DNA from: Microbacterium sp. MYb62
GTDB lineage: Bacteria; Actinomycetota; Actinomycetes; Actinomycetales; Microbacteriaceae
Reading direction: 5' to 3'
Assembly (NCBI RefSeq): GCF_002979475.1
Contig: NZ_PCOY01000015.1
Location: 24,881-88,880 of the forward strand
Length of the DNA stretch: 64,000 nucleotides
Made by a program: the position numbers and the translations under genes
Part shown: in pieces, positions 8,453-17,514 of the stretch
How positions within the stretch are numbered: position 1 is the stretch's first letter
Layout: each line of letters opens with the position of its first letter
The notes under the pieces: generated by a model
Databases searched by the model: none
Told to the model about the DNA's origin: nothing
What the model saw: only the letters and a program-made list of their open reading frames with translations

Positions 8453-9937
8453 TCAGGGTGCGAGCGGGCCGACATCCTCCGCGGTCAGCGGGGCGCGGCG
8501 GGCGGCAGCAGCGGTCAGTTCGTGCGGGCCGACGTCGGCGGTGCCGATGCGCTTGCGCCCGTCGATGTCATCGCGCACGTACGGCGCGTGGTCCTGCGTC
8601 GCCGCGTCCACGGCCGGGCTCGACGGGCCGATGCGGAGCACGTCGGCGCCGTCCCTGATGAGCTGGGGATCGATGCGCGAGTAGCCGGTGGTCGGCAGAT
8701 CGCCGTCCGCGGCGGCGCCCCAGAGGATGTTGCCACTCCAGACGAAGCCCTGTGACATGGGGACGGAGGCGAGAAGCCCGACATCGCCCTGGATGATGTT
8801 GTCGACGATGACGCAGTCGTGGGGCTCGAGCGGCCGATGCGTCTCGCCGGACACACCGCCCGCGTTGCCGATGAAGGAGTTCAGGGCGATGCGGATGCGG
8901 TCGGCGGCATCGTTCTTGGTGCGGGAGGTCGACGGCTCGCCCTCGTAGTGGTCGCGCACCGTGCCGGCGCCGAGCACGAGCGCGGTGTCCGCGGTCTCGC
9001 CGATGTAGTTGTTCACGATCACGTGGTCGTTGCCGTAGACGCGGATGCCGCGCAGGCCCCGGATGATGTGGTTCGACTCGACCCTGGTGCGGTTGCCATG
9101 GCGGAGCACGATGCCGCCGCCGCTGTCGCGGATCGTGTTCCTGCGGATGATGTTGTCGCTGGATTTGACCGAGATCGCCTCCGGGTCGCCGTTCGTCCGC
9201 TCGAACAGGTTGTCCTCGACGATCGCGTTCGCGCTGCGCAGCGCCCGCGGGCTCACACCGAGGCGGATCGGCTCGCCGCCGTTGTCGCCGGCGAAGGAAT
9301 GGTCGGAGAAGTGGTTGTGATGGATGTGCACGTCGGAGGCCATCTCGGTCGATCCGGCGCCTTCGACGCCGAGGAAGACGCCCAGCGTGGACTTGCTGTG
9401 GAAGTGGTTGTACTCCACGACCGTGTCGTCCGCGCGCACCATCACGCAGTGCAGCCCCTCGATGTCCGCGAGGACGAACTCGTTGCGGCTCAGAGTGATC
9501 GCCTGGCAGTTCGCGGCGATCTCGAGGGTCGTCGACTGCGTGAACACGAAGCCGCTCAGGACCACGTCGTGCGTCGCGTCGAACACGAAGCTCGCGGCGC
9601 CGGTGAAGGTGACGCCCCCGATCGTCGCGGCGGCGATGGTCAGCGGCTTGTTCCCCCGCCCGCCCGCACCGGCGAGGCTGATCGGTGCTCCGTCCGGCAC
9701 CGCGTAGGTGCCGTCGGCGACGATGATGGTGCCGCCCTTGGTCATGGCGGCGATCGCCGCGCGGAGGGCGTCCACCGTCGCGACGTGCGTGTACGGTCCG
9801 CGGCCGGGCAGCATCGGCGCACGGCGTCCGGCGGCCGCGGTGAGCGGACGGTCGAGCACGGCGGCGGTGGCCTGCTGCGGGATCGCGGCGGCTGCGACGC
9901 CGGCGACGGCGGACAGGATGAAGGTACGGCGCTTCAT
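8453..9937 (-). CDS. Second secreted PL6 polysaccharide lyase
   Basis: This 494-residue lyase is a paralogue of the protein at 2750, with long identical blocks such as 'DHYEGEPSTSRTKNDA'. It keeps the PL6 catalytic pair: the Lys in 'ISVKSSD' and the Arg 21 residues later in 'VLRHGN'. The N-terminus MKRRTFILSAVAGVAAAA is a twin-arginine-like or Sec signal peptide. ATG 9937 follows a strong GAGGAGG Shine-Dalgarno. It is the last gene of a six-gene operon with the importer, phosphatase and fucosidase. Having one lyase in each of two transcription units suggests different bond preference or timing; substrate is undetermined. Confidence 0.9.
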   Translation of the reverse strand: MKRRTFILSAVAGVAAAAIPQQATAAVLDRPLTAAAGRRAPMLPGRGPYTHVATVDALRAAIAAMTKGGTIIVADGTYAVPDGAPISLAGAGGRGNKPLTIAAATIGGVTFTGAASFVFDATHDVVLSGFVFTQSTTLEIAANCQAITLSRNEFVLADIEGLHCVMVRADDTVVEYNHFHSKSTLGVFLGVEGAGSTEMASDVHIHHNHFSDHSFAGDNGGEPIRLGVSPRALRSANAIVEDNLFERTNGDPEAISVKSSDNIIRRNTIRDSGGGIVLRHGNRTRVESNHIIRGLRGIRVYGNDHVIVNNYIGETADTALVLGAGTVRDHYEGEPSTSRTKNDAADRIRIALNSFIGNAGGVSGETHRPLEPHDCVIVDNIIQGDVGLLASVPMSQGFVWSGNILWGAAADGDLPTTGYSRIDPQLIRDGADVLRIGPSSPAVDAATQDHAPYVRDDIDGRKRIGTADVGPHELTAAAARRAPLTAEDVGPLAP

Positions 9938-10020
9938 GGGTTCCTCCTCGTTGAGGGATGAGCGGATGGTGGGGATGGGGTGACGGTTCAGGGGACGGAG
10001 GGAGGGGAGAGGCTGGTGCG

Positions 10021-11304
10021 TCAGGGCTCCGCGGAGAGGAACAGCTCGATGACCGGCACCGGACCCTCCGGACGCTGCACGGGGAGTTGCAGCGTGAGGG
10101 TGCCTTCCGGCAGGCCGCCCATGAGCGTGTTCTGCGCTTGACGCGCGGGGTCGATGCGCAGCGGCACGAGCTCGGAGGCGTCCGACATCAGCTGCGCGTA
10201 CTGCACGCGGTCGGCGAGGCCGGGCAGGTGCAGGTGCTTGAAAGGCCACGAGAACAGGTGCACGTAGAGGCGATCGCCCCGCAGGGTGTAGCGGGTGTCG
10301 CTCGGTGCGGACCAGGGTGCGGGGCCGGCGCCGTGGATGGATCGCGCGTGGTCGTCCATCCAGGCCGCGATGTCGGAGAAGGTGCGCTGCGCGGTGGGGT
10401 CGAGGCGTCCTCGCCCGTCCGGGCCGATGTTCAGCAGCAGGTTGCCGTCTTTGGACACGCCGTCGACGAGCAGCTTGATCAACGACTCGGAGCTCTTCGC
10501 GTCGAGGTTGTCGCGGTCGTAGCCCCAGCTCCCGTCGAGGGTCTGGCACGCCTCCCACGGGACGGGGACGCCGTCGCGCCGCATCGGCTCGAGGGGCTGG
10601 TACTGCTCGGGCGTGACGATGTCGCCCGGGATCCCGAGCCTGTCGTTCACGATGATCCCTGGCTGCAGCTCCCTGACCAGTGCCAGGAGGTTCACGGCAT
10701 CCCAGTCCTCGGCGCCCTTCCCTGCCCAGTAGTCGGGACGGTGCGTGTAGGAGAAGTCGAAGAAGAGGTAGTCGATCCGGCCGTAGTCGGTGAGGAGTTC
10801 GCGCACCTGTCCGTGCAGGTAGGGCTGGTAGTCGCGGATGTCGCGGTGAGCCGTCGCGGCTTTGAATTCCTCGTCGTCGCGCTGCGGGTGGGTGCCGTCG
10901 ACGGGGAAGCCCTCGTGGTGCCAATCGATGAGGGAGTAGTAGAGGCCGACGCGCAGGCCCTCCGCACGGCAGGCGTCGACGAATTCGCGCACGGCATCGC
11001 GACCGAACGGGGTGTTCATGACCGTGTAGTCGGTGAGCGACGAGTCCCACAGGCAGAAGCCGTCGTGGTGCTTGGCCGTGAGCACCACGTAGCCTGCGCC
11101 CGCCGCCTTCGCGGTGCGCGCCCACGCACGAGGGTCGTACCGGTCGGGGTCGAAGTGCGCGCGGTACGGCTCGTACTGCGCATCCGTGAGCTGCTCGCGG
11201 CTCTTGACCCATTCGTGTCGGGCGGCGAGCGAGTACAGCCCCCAGTGCACGAACATGCCGAGACGGGCTTCGGTGAACCAGGCGAGGTCGGCGGGTGCCG
11301 TCAT
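10021..11304 (-). CDS. GH29 alpha-L-fucosidase family protein, probably cytoplasmic
   Basis: The 427-residue protein carries family GH29 hallmarks: 'RLGMFVHWGLYSL' at the N-terminus, 'YVVLTAKHHDGFCLWDS', the nucleophile strand 'IDYLFFDFSY' (Asp in FFDF) and 'PWEACQTLDGSWGYD'. GH29 enzymes release alpha-L-fucose from glycans. No signal peptide is visible, so it should act on imported oligosaccharides, which fits its place behind an ABC importer. Start and stop overlap the phosphatase gene (ATGA). Its presence with two uronan lyases implies a substrate that has both uronic acid and fucose, or a galactose-like sugar with the same geometry. Confidence 0.88.
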   Translation of the reverse strand: MTAPADLAWFTEARLGMFVHWGLYSLAARHEWVKSREQLTDAQYEPYRAHFDPDRYDPRAWARTAKAAGAGYVVLTAKHHDGFCLWDSSLTDYTVMNTPFGRDAVREFVDACRAEGLRVGLYYSLIDWHHEGFPVDGTHPQRDDEEFKAATAHRDIRDYQPYLHGQVRELLTDYGRIDYLFFDFSYTHRPDYWAGKGAEDWDAVNLLALVRELQPGIIVNDRLGIPGDIVTPEQYQPLEPMRRDGVPVPWEACQTLDGSWGYDRDNLDAKSSESLIKLLVDGVSKDGNLLLNIGPDGRGRLDPTAQRTFSDIAAWMDDHARSIHGAGPAPWSAPSDTRYTLRGDRLYVHLFSWPFKHLHLPGLADRVQYAQLMSDASELVPLRIDPARQAQNTLMGGLPEGTLTLQLPVQRPEGPVPVIELFLSAEP

Positions 11305-12089
11305 GACACTGCTCCTTGGGAGACGGGGTGGCGCGGGGAGGAGTGGTGGGCAGGAGCAGTGGCCGGAGCAGTGGCCGGGGCGGTGTCCACGAGGGCTTCG
11401 CGCAGGGCGGCGAGCTCTCCGGGGGTGAGGCCGTGATGACGCAGATAGCCGGCGGCGGAACCCCACTGCTCGTCGACGGCGGACAGCGCGGCGCGCATGA
11501 CCTCGGGCGGCGATTCGGTGGCCAGCATCCAGGCGTGCCGTGACGCGGGGTACTTCTTCGTGAGGCGCTCCGAGGTGGCCCTGCGGTGCGCGGCGGGGAT
11601 GAGGGAGGCGGTGAGCGCGTAGTCGGCGACGACGGCTTCCCGATCGGCGTCGACGGCTGCGAGCGCCAGCGCGACGACCATCCCGGTGCGGTCCTTGCCG
11701 GCCGTGCAGTGCACGAGGGTCGGCGCCCCGGAGGCGATCACCCGCACGGCGGCGACGAGCGGCGCGGACGATTCGGTGAGCAGACGGGAATAGATCTCCC
11801 CGAGATCGAGGTCCTCGAGGAAGAACGATCGCGGCGATCCCAGATACAGGGGGAGGCGGACGGTCTCCGCCCCGATGAGCGCGCCGGCGTCGTCCGCGAC
11901 CTCTTCGTCCGAGCGGAGATCGACCACGCGTCGCACCAGGGGGCGGAGCGTCTGCGCGCCCCGCGGGCGGAGCCCCCCGAGATGGCCCGAGCGGAAGAGC
12001 CGTCCGCGCCTGATCGCGCCATCGGCCGTCGGGGTGCCGCCGACGTCGCGGAACCCGGTGACGCCGTCGACCTCGATCACGGCGCTCAC
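11301..12089 (-). CDS. Tyrosine-protein phosphatase (dual-specificity-like, Y_phosphatase3 type)
   Basis: The 262-residue product holds the P-loop 'HCTAGKDRTG' (Cys nucleophile and Arg of the CX5R motif) and an N-terminal 'GFRDVGGTPTADGAIRRGRLFRSGHL' block typical of the bacterial PTP3/LipA-like family. The GTG start overlaps the stop of the permease gene by 4 bp, and its own stop overlaps the fucosidase start, so it is embedded in the sugar importer operon. It may dephosphorylate a sugar phosphate or phosphoinositide-like compound rather than a protein; that is only an inference from context. Confidence 0.85.
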   Translation of the reverse strand: MSAVIEVDGVTGFRDVGGTPTADGAIRRGRLFRSGHLGGLRPRGAQTLRPLVRRVVDLRSDEEVADDAGALIGAETVRLPLYLGSPRSFFLEDLDLGEIYSRLLTESSAPLVAAVRVIASGAPTLVHCTAGKDRTGMVVALALAAVDADREAVVADYALTASLIPAAHRRATSERLTKKYPASRHAWMLATESPPEVMRAALSAVDEQWGSAAGYLRHHGLTPGELAALREALVDTAPATAPATAPAHHSSPRHPVSQGAVS

Positions 12090-12952
12090 CCTTTCAGGGC
12101 GCCCGAGGTGAGCCCTCGCGCGAACGACCGCTGGAACAGGAGGAACACGATCACGGACGGGGCGAGGGCGAGCAGCGATGCCGCCATGATCACGCCGGGC
12201 GTCACCGCGGGATCGATGCGCAGCGTGCGCAGCGCGAGAGGCAGGGTGTACGTGTCGCTGCTCTGGGAGACCAGCAGGGGCAACAGGTACTGGTCCCAGA
12301 TCATCGTGAAGCCGAACACGCCGATGACGCCGAGCGCCGGCTTGCACAGCGGGACGATGATCTGCGCGAACACCCGCAGCTCGCTGGCGCCGTCGATGCG
12401 CGCGGCCTCCTCGAGTTCGAGGGGCACGTCCTTCATGAACTCGGTCATCACCAGGATCGAGAAGGCCCAGGCGCCCAGCGGCACGATCATGCCGGCGAGC
12501 GTGCCCATCAGGTTGATGTGCACGAGGGGGAGATCGGAGAGCAGGATCGACAGCGGCAGGGCCAGGATCTCCTCCGGCAGCATCATGGTCGCGAGGATCG
12601 CGACCAGCACGAGCGCCGAGAAGCGGAAGCGCTTGCGGGCGAGCGCGTAACCGGCGAGCACCGAGACGATCACCTGCAGCAGCAGTCCGAACCCGACCAC
12701 GAAGAAGGAGTTCGCGAGGTACCCGAGCACGCCGTAGTCGAAGGCGATGGCGAAGTTGTCCAGCGTCGGCCGGGTCGGGATGACGCTGAGCTCGGTCGGG
12801 TCGGAGACCTCGCTGAACGCACCGACGAGCAGAGCGACGAGCGGGCCGGCGAAGAGCGCGACCACCACCGCGTACAGCAGCACCTTCGCGCCGATGGCGA
12901 GGACGGTGCGGCTCTCGGTGAGTCCGAGGGCGGTATCGGTTCCGGCGGTCAT
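12086..12952 (-). CDS. Carbohydrate ABC transporter permease (MalG-type)
   Basis: The 288-residue integral membrane protein has six predicted helices and the ABC EAA loop 'LELEEAARIDGASELRVFAQIIVPL', which contacts the ATPase. It begins at ATG 12952, overlapping the stop of the partner permease, and ends overlapping the phosphatase start. With the partner permease and the solute-binding lipoprotein it forms a CUT1-type importer for oligosaccharides. No ATPase gene is present in the block, so a shared MsmK/MalK-type ATPase elsewhere in the genome is likely, as is common in actinobacteria. Confidence 0.92.
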   Translation of the reverse strand: MTAGTDTALGLTESRTVLAIGAKVLLYAVVVALFAGPLVALLVGAFSEVSDPTELSVIPTRPTLDNFAIAFDYGVLGYLANSFFVVGFGLLLQVIVSVLAGYALARKRFRFSALVLVAILATMMLPEEILALPLSILLSDLPLVHINLMGTLAGMIVPLGAWAFSILVMTEFMKDVPLELEEAARIDGASELRVFAQIIVPLCKPALGVIGVFGFTMIWDQYLLPLLVSQSSDTYTLPLALRTLRIDPAVTPGVIMAASLLALAPSVIVFLLFQRSFARGLTSGALKG

Positions 12953-13917
12953 GCGTCCTTCTTCCTTCGCACCAGGAGCTGCACGATCACGGTCAGCAGG
13001 AGCGTGGCGAGGAACAGCAGCACGGCGCCGGCCGAGCCGACTCCGAGCTTCCCCTGTTCCAGGCCGAGCTTGTAGAGGAGGGTCATGACCACCTCGGTCG
13101 CCCCGTTCGGGCCGCCGTTGGTCATCAGGAACACCTCGGTGAACACCCGGAAGCCGCGGACGGCGGCCAGGATGAAGAGGATCGCGAACACCGGTCGGAG
13201 TCCGGGGATCGTGACGTGCACGATGCGCTGCCAGCGGTTGGCGCCGTCGACCGTCGCGGCTTCGTAGAGTCCGCGGTCGATGCCGGCGAGTCCGGCGAGG
13301 ATGATCATCATGTCGTAGGGGGCTCCGCGCCAGATGCCCATCAGCATGATGGACCACATGGCGGAGTCGGGGCTGTTGATGTACTCGCTGGGGCCGAGGC
13401 CGATCGTGCCGATGATCGAGTTGAGGAAACCGTCGGCGGACGGGTAGTACATGATCCGCCACAGCTCGGCGACCACGGCCATCGGGACGACGACCGGCAG
13501 GAATGCGGCCGAGCGGATGAAGGAGAGCTTCCTGGTCTGCCCTTCCAGCAGGAGGGCGAGGAGGAATCCGAGTGCGAGGCACCCGGCCGTCTGTCCGAAC
13601 GCGAGGACGAGGGTGTTCACCGTGGCGTCGCGGAACGCGGGGTCGGAGAGGATCGTCTGGTAGTTCGCCAGCCCCACGAACTCGTTGCCGAGGTAGGGCC
13701 GCACGTTCTCCACCGACATCGAGACGGCCTGGACCATCGGGATGTAGCGGAAGACGAGGAACAGCAGCAGCGCCGGGGCGAGGAAGGCCCAGGGGACCCA
13801 CCACTGGCCCTGCGTGCGGTTGCGGCGTCGGCGTGCCGGTGGCGGGGATGCGGGGGTCCCCGCCACCGGAGCGGAAGCGTCGACCGTGTTCACGGCGTCG
13901 GCGGTGTCGAGTGTCAC
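12949..13917 (-). CDS. Carbohydrate ABC transporter permease (UgpA/MalF-type)
   Basis: The 322-residue protein has a long Pro/Arg-rich cytoplasmic N-terminus, six predicted membrane helices and the EAA loop 'GLYEAATVDGANRWQRIVHVTIPGL'. The GTG start at 13917 overlaps the stop of the binding-protein gene (GTGA). It is the first of the two permeases of the CUT1 importer and should form a heterodimer with the product of 12086-12952. The likely substrate is an oligosaccharide released by the PL6 enzymes. Confidence 0.92.
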   Translation of the reverse strand: MTLDTADAVNTVDASAPVAGTPASPPPARRRRNRTQGQWWVPWAFLAPALLLFLVFRYIPMVQAVSMSVENVRPYLGNEFVGLANYQTILSDPAFRDATVNTLVLAFGQTAGCLALGFLLALLLEGQTRKLSFIRSAAFLPVVVPMAVVAELWRIMYYPSADGFLNSIIGTIGLGPSEYINSPDSAMWSIMLMGIWRGAPYDMMIILAGLAGIDRGLYEAATVDGANRWQRIVHVTIPGLRPVFAILFILAAVRGFRVFTEVFLMTNGGPNGATEVVMTLLYKLGLEQGKLGVGSAGAVLLFLATLLLTVIVQLLVRRKKDA

Positions 13918-15248
13918 TGGTCGAGGATTCCCTGGGTCAGGAGCTCTGCGGTGAGCTTGCCGTCGAGCGCGGCGAGTTCTTCCTCGACGTCGAGACTGCA
14001 GTCGGCGAGGAGCGCGTTGACGGTGTCGGCGCTCATCTGCCGGATCGGCGTCCAGCTCGGGATGGTCGGCGCATAGCGTCCGCTGGTCTTGTACGCCTCG
14101 GCGAAGGTCTGCCAGCGCGGGTCGTCGCGGACGTCGGCGATGTCGACCTTCTCGTTGACGGGGAGCTGGATCGCGAAGGCCTCTTCGCCCTCCATGCCGT
14201 AGGTCTGCGCGTCGGGGCTGATGTAGTAGTCCGCGAACGCGGTCTGGCCCTTCTCGTTGTCGGATCCGGCCATCAGGTAGACGGTGCCGCCCTCGGCGAG
14301 GACCGTGGAGTCCTTCGGGCCCTCGGGTGCCGGGACGACCTCGTACTTGTCGGCTCCGAGCACGCCGTCGAACCGCGGCAGCATGTAGGGCCCGGTCACG
14401 TACATCCCGGCCACGCCCGATTCGAACGCCTCATTGGTCGGGGGAGTGTCCATGCTGGCCGCGCCGGGCTGGATGACGCCGGCCTTGCACTGCAGGTCGC
14501 GGAACCACGTCGCGGCCTCGACCGCCTCGGGCTCGCTCATCGACGGGAGGTACCCGTCGCCGGACTTGGTGATGAAGTCGCCGCCGGCCGACCACAGGAA
14601 GTTGGAGAAGTACCACGACGCGTAGCCGCGCTTGGTCGATCCGGGAACGGCGAGTCCGTAGGTGTCGGCCTGGCCGTTGCCGTCCGGGTCGTTCTCGGTG
14701 AACGCGGTGGCCACCTCGAGCATCTCGTCCCAGTCGGTCGGCGCCTCGAGGCCGAGGGCCTTCAGCCAGTCGCTGCGCACATAGAGGGCGTTCGCCTGGG
14801 CGGAGTAGGGGATGCCGTAGGTCTTCCCGTCGATGGCCTTGCCGGCTTCCAGCGCCTGGGGACTCAGATCGGCGGAGTTCGGGACCTCGTCGAGGTCGAT
14901 CTCGCGGAGGATGCCCTGGGTCTGCATCGTGCCCAGCTGGCTGACGTCGTTGAGCACGACGTCGGGCAGATCGCGCTGCCCGGCGCGCTGGGCCAGCTTG
15001 GTCTCGAAATCGTCGAAGATCGCGGTGACCTCGGCCTTGTACCCGGTCGCCTCCTCGAAGGCGGCGACGAGACGCTGGGTGGCCTCCTCGCTCGGGCTGC
15101 CGGGTGTCGTGCGGGTCCAGATCTCGAGGACCGCCTCTTCGTCCTGCTCGACAGCGGAGCCGCCTGCGGGGGCTGCAGTGCTGGAGCAGCCGGCGAGAGC
15201 GAGCGTGACGACGCCCAGGACTGCTGCTGTTTTCATCTTCGTGTGCAT
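13914..15248 (-). CDS. Extracellular sugar-binding lipoprotein (CUT1 ABC importer)
   Basis: The 444-residue protein has a lipoprotein signal with lipobox 'LALAGC' and the solute-binding family 1 fold ('VLEIWTRTTPGSPSE', 'DWDEMLEVATAF'). It captures sugars outside the membrane for the two permeases downstream. The frame is open far upstream, but ATG 15248 has GGAG six bases ahead; a second ATG at 15237 is less favoured. It is the first gene of a six-gene operon (binding protein, two permeases, phosphatase, fucosidase, PL6 lyase) with a clear promoter and LacI-type operator. Confidence 0.92.
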   Translation of the reverse strand: MHTKMKTAAVLGVVTLALAGCSSTAAPAGGSAVEQDEEAVLEIWTRTTPGSPSEEATQRLVAAFEEATGYKAEVTAIFDDFETKLAQRAGQRDLPDVVLNDVSQLGTMQTQGILREIDLDEVPNSADLSPQALEAGKAIDGKTYGIPYSAQANALYVRSDWLKALGLEAPTDWDEMLEVATAFTENDPDGNGQADTYGLAVPGSTKRGYASWYFSNFLWSAGGDFITKSGDGYLPSMSEPEAVEAATWFRDLQCKAGVIQPGAASMDTPPTNEAFESGVAGMYVTGPYMLPRFDGVLGADKYEVVPAPEGPKDSTVLAEGGTVYLMAGSDNEKGQTAFADYYISPDAQTYGMEGEEAFAIQLPVNEKVDIADVRDDPRWQTFAEAYKTSGRYAPTIPSWTPIRQMSADTVNALLADCSLDVEEELAALDGKLTAELLTQGILDQ

Positions 15249-15261
15249 GTGATCTCCAGTT

Positions 15262-15328
15262 TGGCAAACGCTTGCCACTTTGCAAGACGTCGTTCGTGAA
15301 TCTAACCTAGGGACGCGAGCACTGTCAA
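15262..15328 (-). promoter_or_regulatory. Promoter and LacI-type operator of the sugar importer operon
   Basis: On the minus strand a consensus -35 TTGACA (15323-15328) is spaced 17 bp from TTAGAT (15300-15305). The operator TGGCAAACGCTTGCCA follows at 15262-15277, downstream of the expected transcription start and just ahead of the Shine-Dalgarno, where a bound repressor would act as a roadblock. Confidence 0.88.
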
Positions 15329-15377
15329 TCATTGATCGGATGTTTCGCTTTCCATGGGTGAACGATGAGGAGACGAC

Positions 15378-16388
15378 GTGGTCGACGGGGAGACGCGCAC
15401 CAAAGTGCGCCTGGTGATGGAGGAGCGGCGGAGGAACGATGTGTTCCCCGCGGAGGTACTGGCCGACATCGACCGTATCGCGGACCTCGAGCGCCCGTTC
15501 CTCACGGCGGCCGAGCTCGCCGCCGATCCCACCGCTCTGCGCGATACCGAAGTGCTTCTCACGGGGTGGGGCGCACCCGTGATCGACGAGTCTCTCCTCG
15601 CCCGTGCGCCGAAGCTGCGCGCCGTGCTGCACGCGGCCGGATCGGTCAAGCACATCGTGACCGACGCGGCCTGGGAGCGCGGTGTCGAGGTCGTCTCCGC
15701 CGCCGGGGCCAACGCCGAGCCGGTCGCTCAGATGACGGCAGCGCAGATCGTGCTCGCCGCGCGCGGGGTGCCCGCCGCCCGCCGCCGGTATCGCGAGGAG
15801 CGGCAGCTGACGGCGTCGGCGGCGGCCGCCGGGGCCCGTGGGGCCGTGGTCGGCCTGGTCGCGCTGGGCGAGATCGGGCGTCGTGTGGCCGAACGGCTGC
15901 AGGGCTCGGGGGTGCGGATCCTGGCCGCCGATCCGTTCGCCTCGGCGGAGACGACGGCGGGGCTCGACGTGGAGCTGGTCGACCTGGAGGAACTGTTCCG
16001 GCGGTCCAGGGTCGTCAGCCTGCACGCGCCCCTGCTGCCGAGCACGGCGGGCATGGTCGGGGAGGGCCTGCTGCGCAGCCTGCCGCACGGAGCGACGCTG
16101 ATCAACACCGCCAGAGGTGGTGTCCTCGACGAGGCGGCACTGGTCGCCGTCCTCTCCGCGCGTCCCGATCTCACCGCGCTCCTCGATGTCACGGCGGAGG
16201 AGCCTCCGCGGGCGGATTCCCCGCTGTGGGACCTCGACAACGTCGAGCTGACGCCGCATGTCGCCGGCTCCACGGGCGCCGACCGCGCGGCCATGGGCGA
16301 GCTCGTCGCGGCCGAGTTGCGTCAGCTCGTGAACGGCCTTCCGCTGCGTCACCGTGTGGAGCCGACGGCGCTGGCGCGCATGGCGTGA
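15378..16388 (+). CDS. D-isomer-specific 2-hydroxyacid dehydrogenase family protein
   Basis: The 336-residue product has the two-domain 2-hydroxyacid dehydrogenase layout, with the Rossmann turn 'GLVALGEIGRRVAERL', 'INTARGGVLDEAAL' (substrate Arg region) and 'ELTPHVAGST' carrying the catalytic His. The N-terminal domain is diverged from phosphoglycerate dehydrogenase. GTG 15378 follows GAGGAGA. It is divergent from the importer operon and precedes a LacI gene and glycerate kinase, so it may reduce or oxidise a hydroxypyruvate-, tartronate- or 2-keto-acid-type product of uronate breakdown. Substrate specificity cannot be set from sequence. Confidence 0.87.
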   Translation: MVDGETRTKVRLVMEERRRNDVFPAEVLADIDRIADLERPFLTAAELAADPTALRDTEVLLTGWGAPVIDESLLARAPKLRAVLHAAGSVKHIVTDAAWERGVEVVSAAGANAEPVAQMTAAQIVLAARGVPAARRRYREERQLTASAAAAGARGAVVGLVALGEIGRRVAERLQGSGVRILAADPFASAETTAGLDVELVDLEELFRRSRVVSLHAPLLPSTAGMVGEGLLRSLPHGATLINTARGGVLDEAALVAVLSARPDLTALLDVTAEEPPRADSPLWDLDNVELTPHVAGSTGADRAAMGELVAAELRQLVNGLPLRHRVEPTALARMA

Positions 16389-16390
16389 TG

Positions 16391-16449
16391 CGGCAAACGA
16401 TTGCCATTCCTCTCCGCATCGATCGTCCGCCGGAGCGCGCCAGTATGCT
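16391..16449 (+). promoter_or_regulatory. LacI-type operator and leaderless -10 of the second lacI gene
   Basis: Operator CGGCAAACGATTGCCA (16391-16406) follows the dehydrogenase stop by 2 bp. A TATGCT box (16444-16449) lies six bases before ATG 16456, which predicts transcription starting at or next to the start codon. Autoregulation of the downstream regulator is likely. Confidence 0.72.
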
Positions 16450-16455
16450 CGGGGC

Positions 16456-17514
16456 ATGAGTCTGCCGGAAAGCCCTTCCCCGGCGCGGGCCCCGCGTCAT
16501 CCACGGGGCCCTGCACCGACGCTGCATGATGTGGCGCGTCACGCGGGTGTCTCGCTCGCGACCGCCTCGCGTGTGCTCAACGGCTCCGAGCGCAAGGTCG
16601 CCGAGTCGTTCCGCGAGCGCGTGCAGGCGGCCGCGGCGACGCTCGGGTACACGGCGAACGTCTCGGCCCAGTCGATCGCGCGCGGTACCTCGCCGGTGAT
16701 CGCCCTGCTCGTCGCCGACATCGCGGACCCCTATTTCGGCCTGATCGCCTCCGGGGTCGCGCGCGGCGCCGATGAGCACGGGCTGGTCGTGACGATCGCG
16801 ATCACCGAGCGCGACCAGGAGCGCGAGGCGCGGATCGTGCGCGCGTTGCGCGGACAGCGTCCTCGGGGACTGATCCTCGCGGCCTCCCGCACGCAGGAGC
16901 CGATCGAGGCCGACACCGCGCACGAGCTCGCGGAGTTCGCACGACTCGGCGGCAGGATCGTCGCGTTCGGGCCCGACGGGGATGCCGACCGTCGCATCGA
17001 GATCGACAACCGCTCCGGGGCGGAGGCGCTCGGACGACGCATGGCCGAACTCGGGTACCGCTCCGCGATCGCGCTCGGCGCGGCGGAGGGTGTGCGCACC
17101 TCGGACGACCGTCTGGCCGGATTCCGTGCCGGCTTCGAGGGAGCGGGCGGCGTCGTCGCCGCCGTGCGACGTGGAGACTTCCGACGTGAATCGGGGGCGG
17201 CGGACATGACGGACGCCCTCGCCGACGGCGTGCCGACCGGAACGGTGGTCTTCGCGATCAGCGATGTGGTCGCGATCGGCGCGATGTCCGCCATCCGCGA
17301 TTCCGGCCGCGAGGTCGGTGCTGACATCGCCGTGTGCGGCTTCGACGACGTTCCGGCGAGCAGCGATGTCGCCCCGGCTCTGACGACCGTCCGCGTGCCG
17401 CTGAGCGAGGTCGGCTACCAGGCCTTCCGCGCGACGGTCGACGCCGACTGGGAGCAGGCGCCGCTCCCGCTCGAGGTCGTCGTACGCGCGAGCACTCCGG
17501 GGATCGTCCGATGA
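16456..17514 (+). CDS. LacI-family transcriptional regulator 2
   Basis: The 352-residue protein has the LacI helix-turn-helix at about 22-45 ('TLHDVARHAGVSLATASRVLN') and the effector domain ending 'AVCGFDDVPASSDVAPALTTVRVP'. The frame is open upstream, but ATG 16456 gives the family-like N-terminus. It overlaps glycerate kinase by 4 bp (ATGA). One of the four shared operators lies 50 bp upstream, so this protein is a strong candidate for the regulator of the block, alone or with the LacI at 7312. The inducer is probably a sugar acid or oligosaccharide from the pathway. Confidence 0.92.
   Translation: MSLPESPSPARAPRHPRGPAPTLHDVARHAGVSLATASRVLNGSERKVAESFRERVQAAAATLGYTANVSAQSIARGTSPVIALLVADIADPYFGLIASGVARGADEHGLVVTIAITERDQEREARIVRALRGQRPRGLILAASRTQEPIEADTAHELAEFARLGGRIVAFGPDGDADRRIEIDNRSGAEALGRRMAELGYRSAIALGAAEGVRTSDDRLAGFRAGFEGAGGVVAAVRRGDFRRESGAADMTDALADGVPTGTVVFAISDVVAIGAMSAIRDSGREVGADIAVCGFDDVPASSDVAPALTTVRVPLSEVGYQAFRATVDADWEQAPLPLEVVVRASTPGIVR

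Noticed and set aside
9958..11436. 492-codon plus-strand frame opposite the fucosidase
   Set aside because: The GH29 motifs on the minus strand are unambiguous; the plus frame has antisense composition.
11301..12089. Phosphatase as an arsenate reductase or low-molecular-weight PTP
   Set aside because: The HCTAGKDRTG loop lies in the middle of the protein and the N-terminal block is of the PTP3 family, unlike LMW-PTP, whose CX5R is at the N-terminus.
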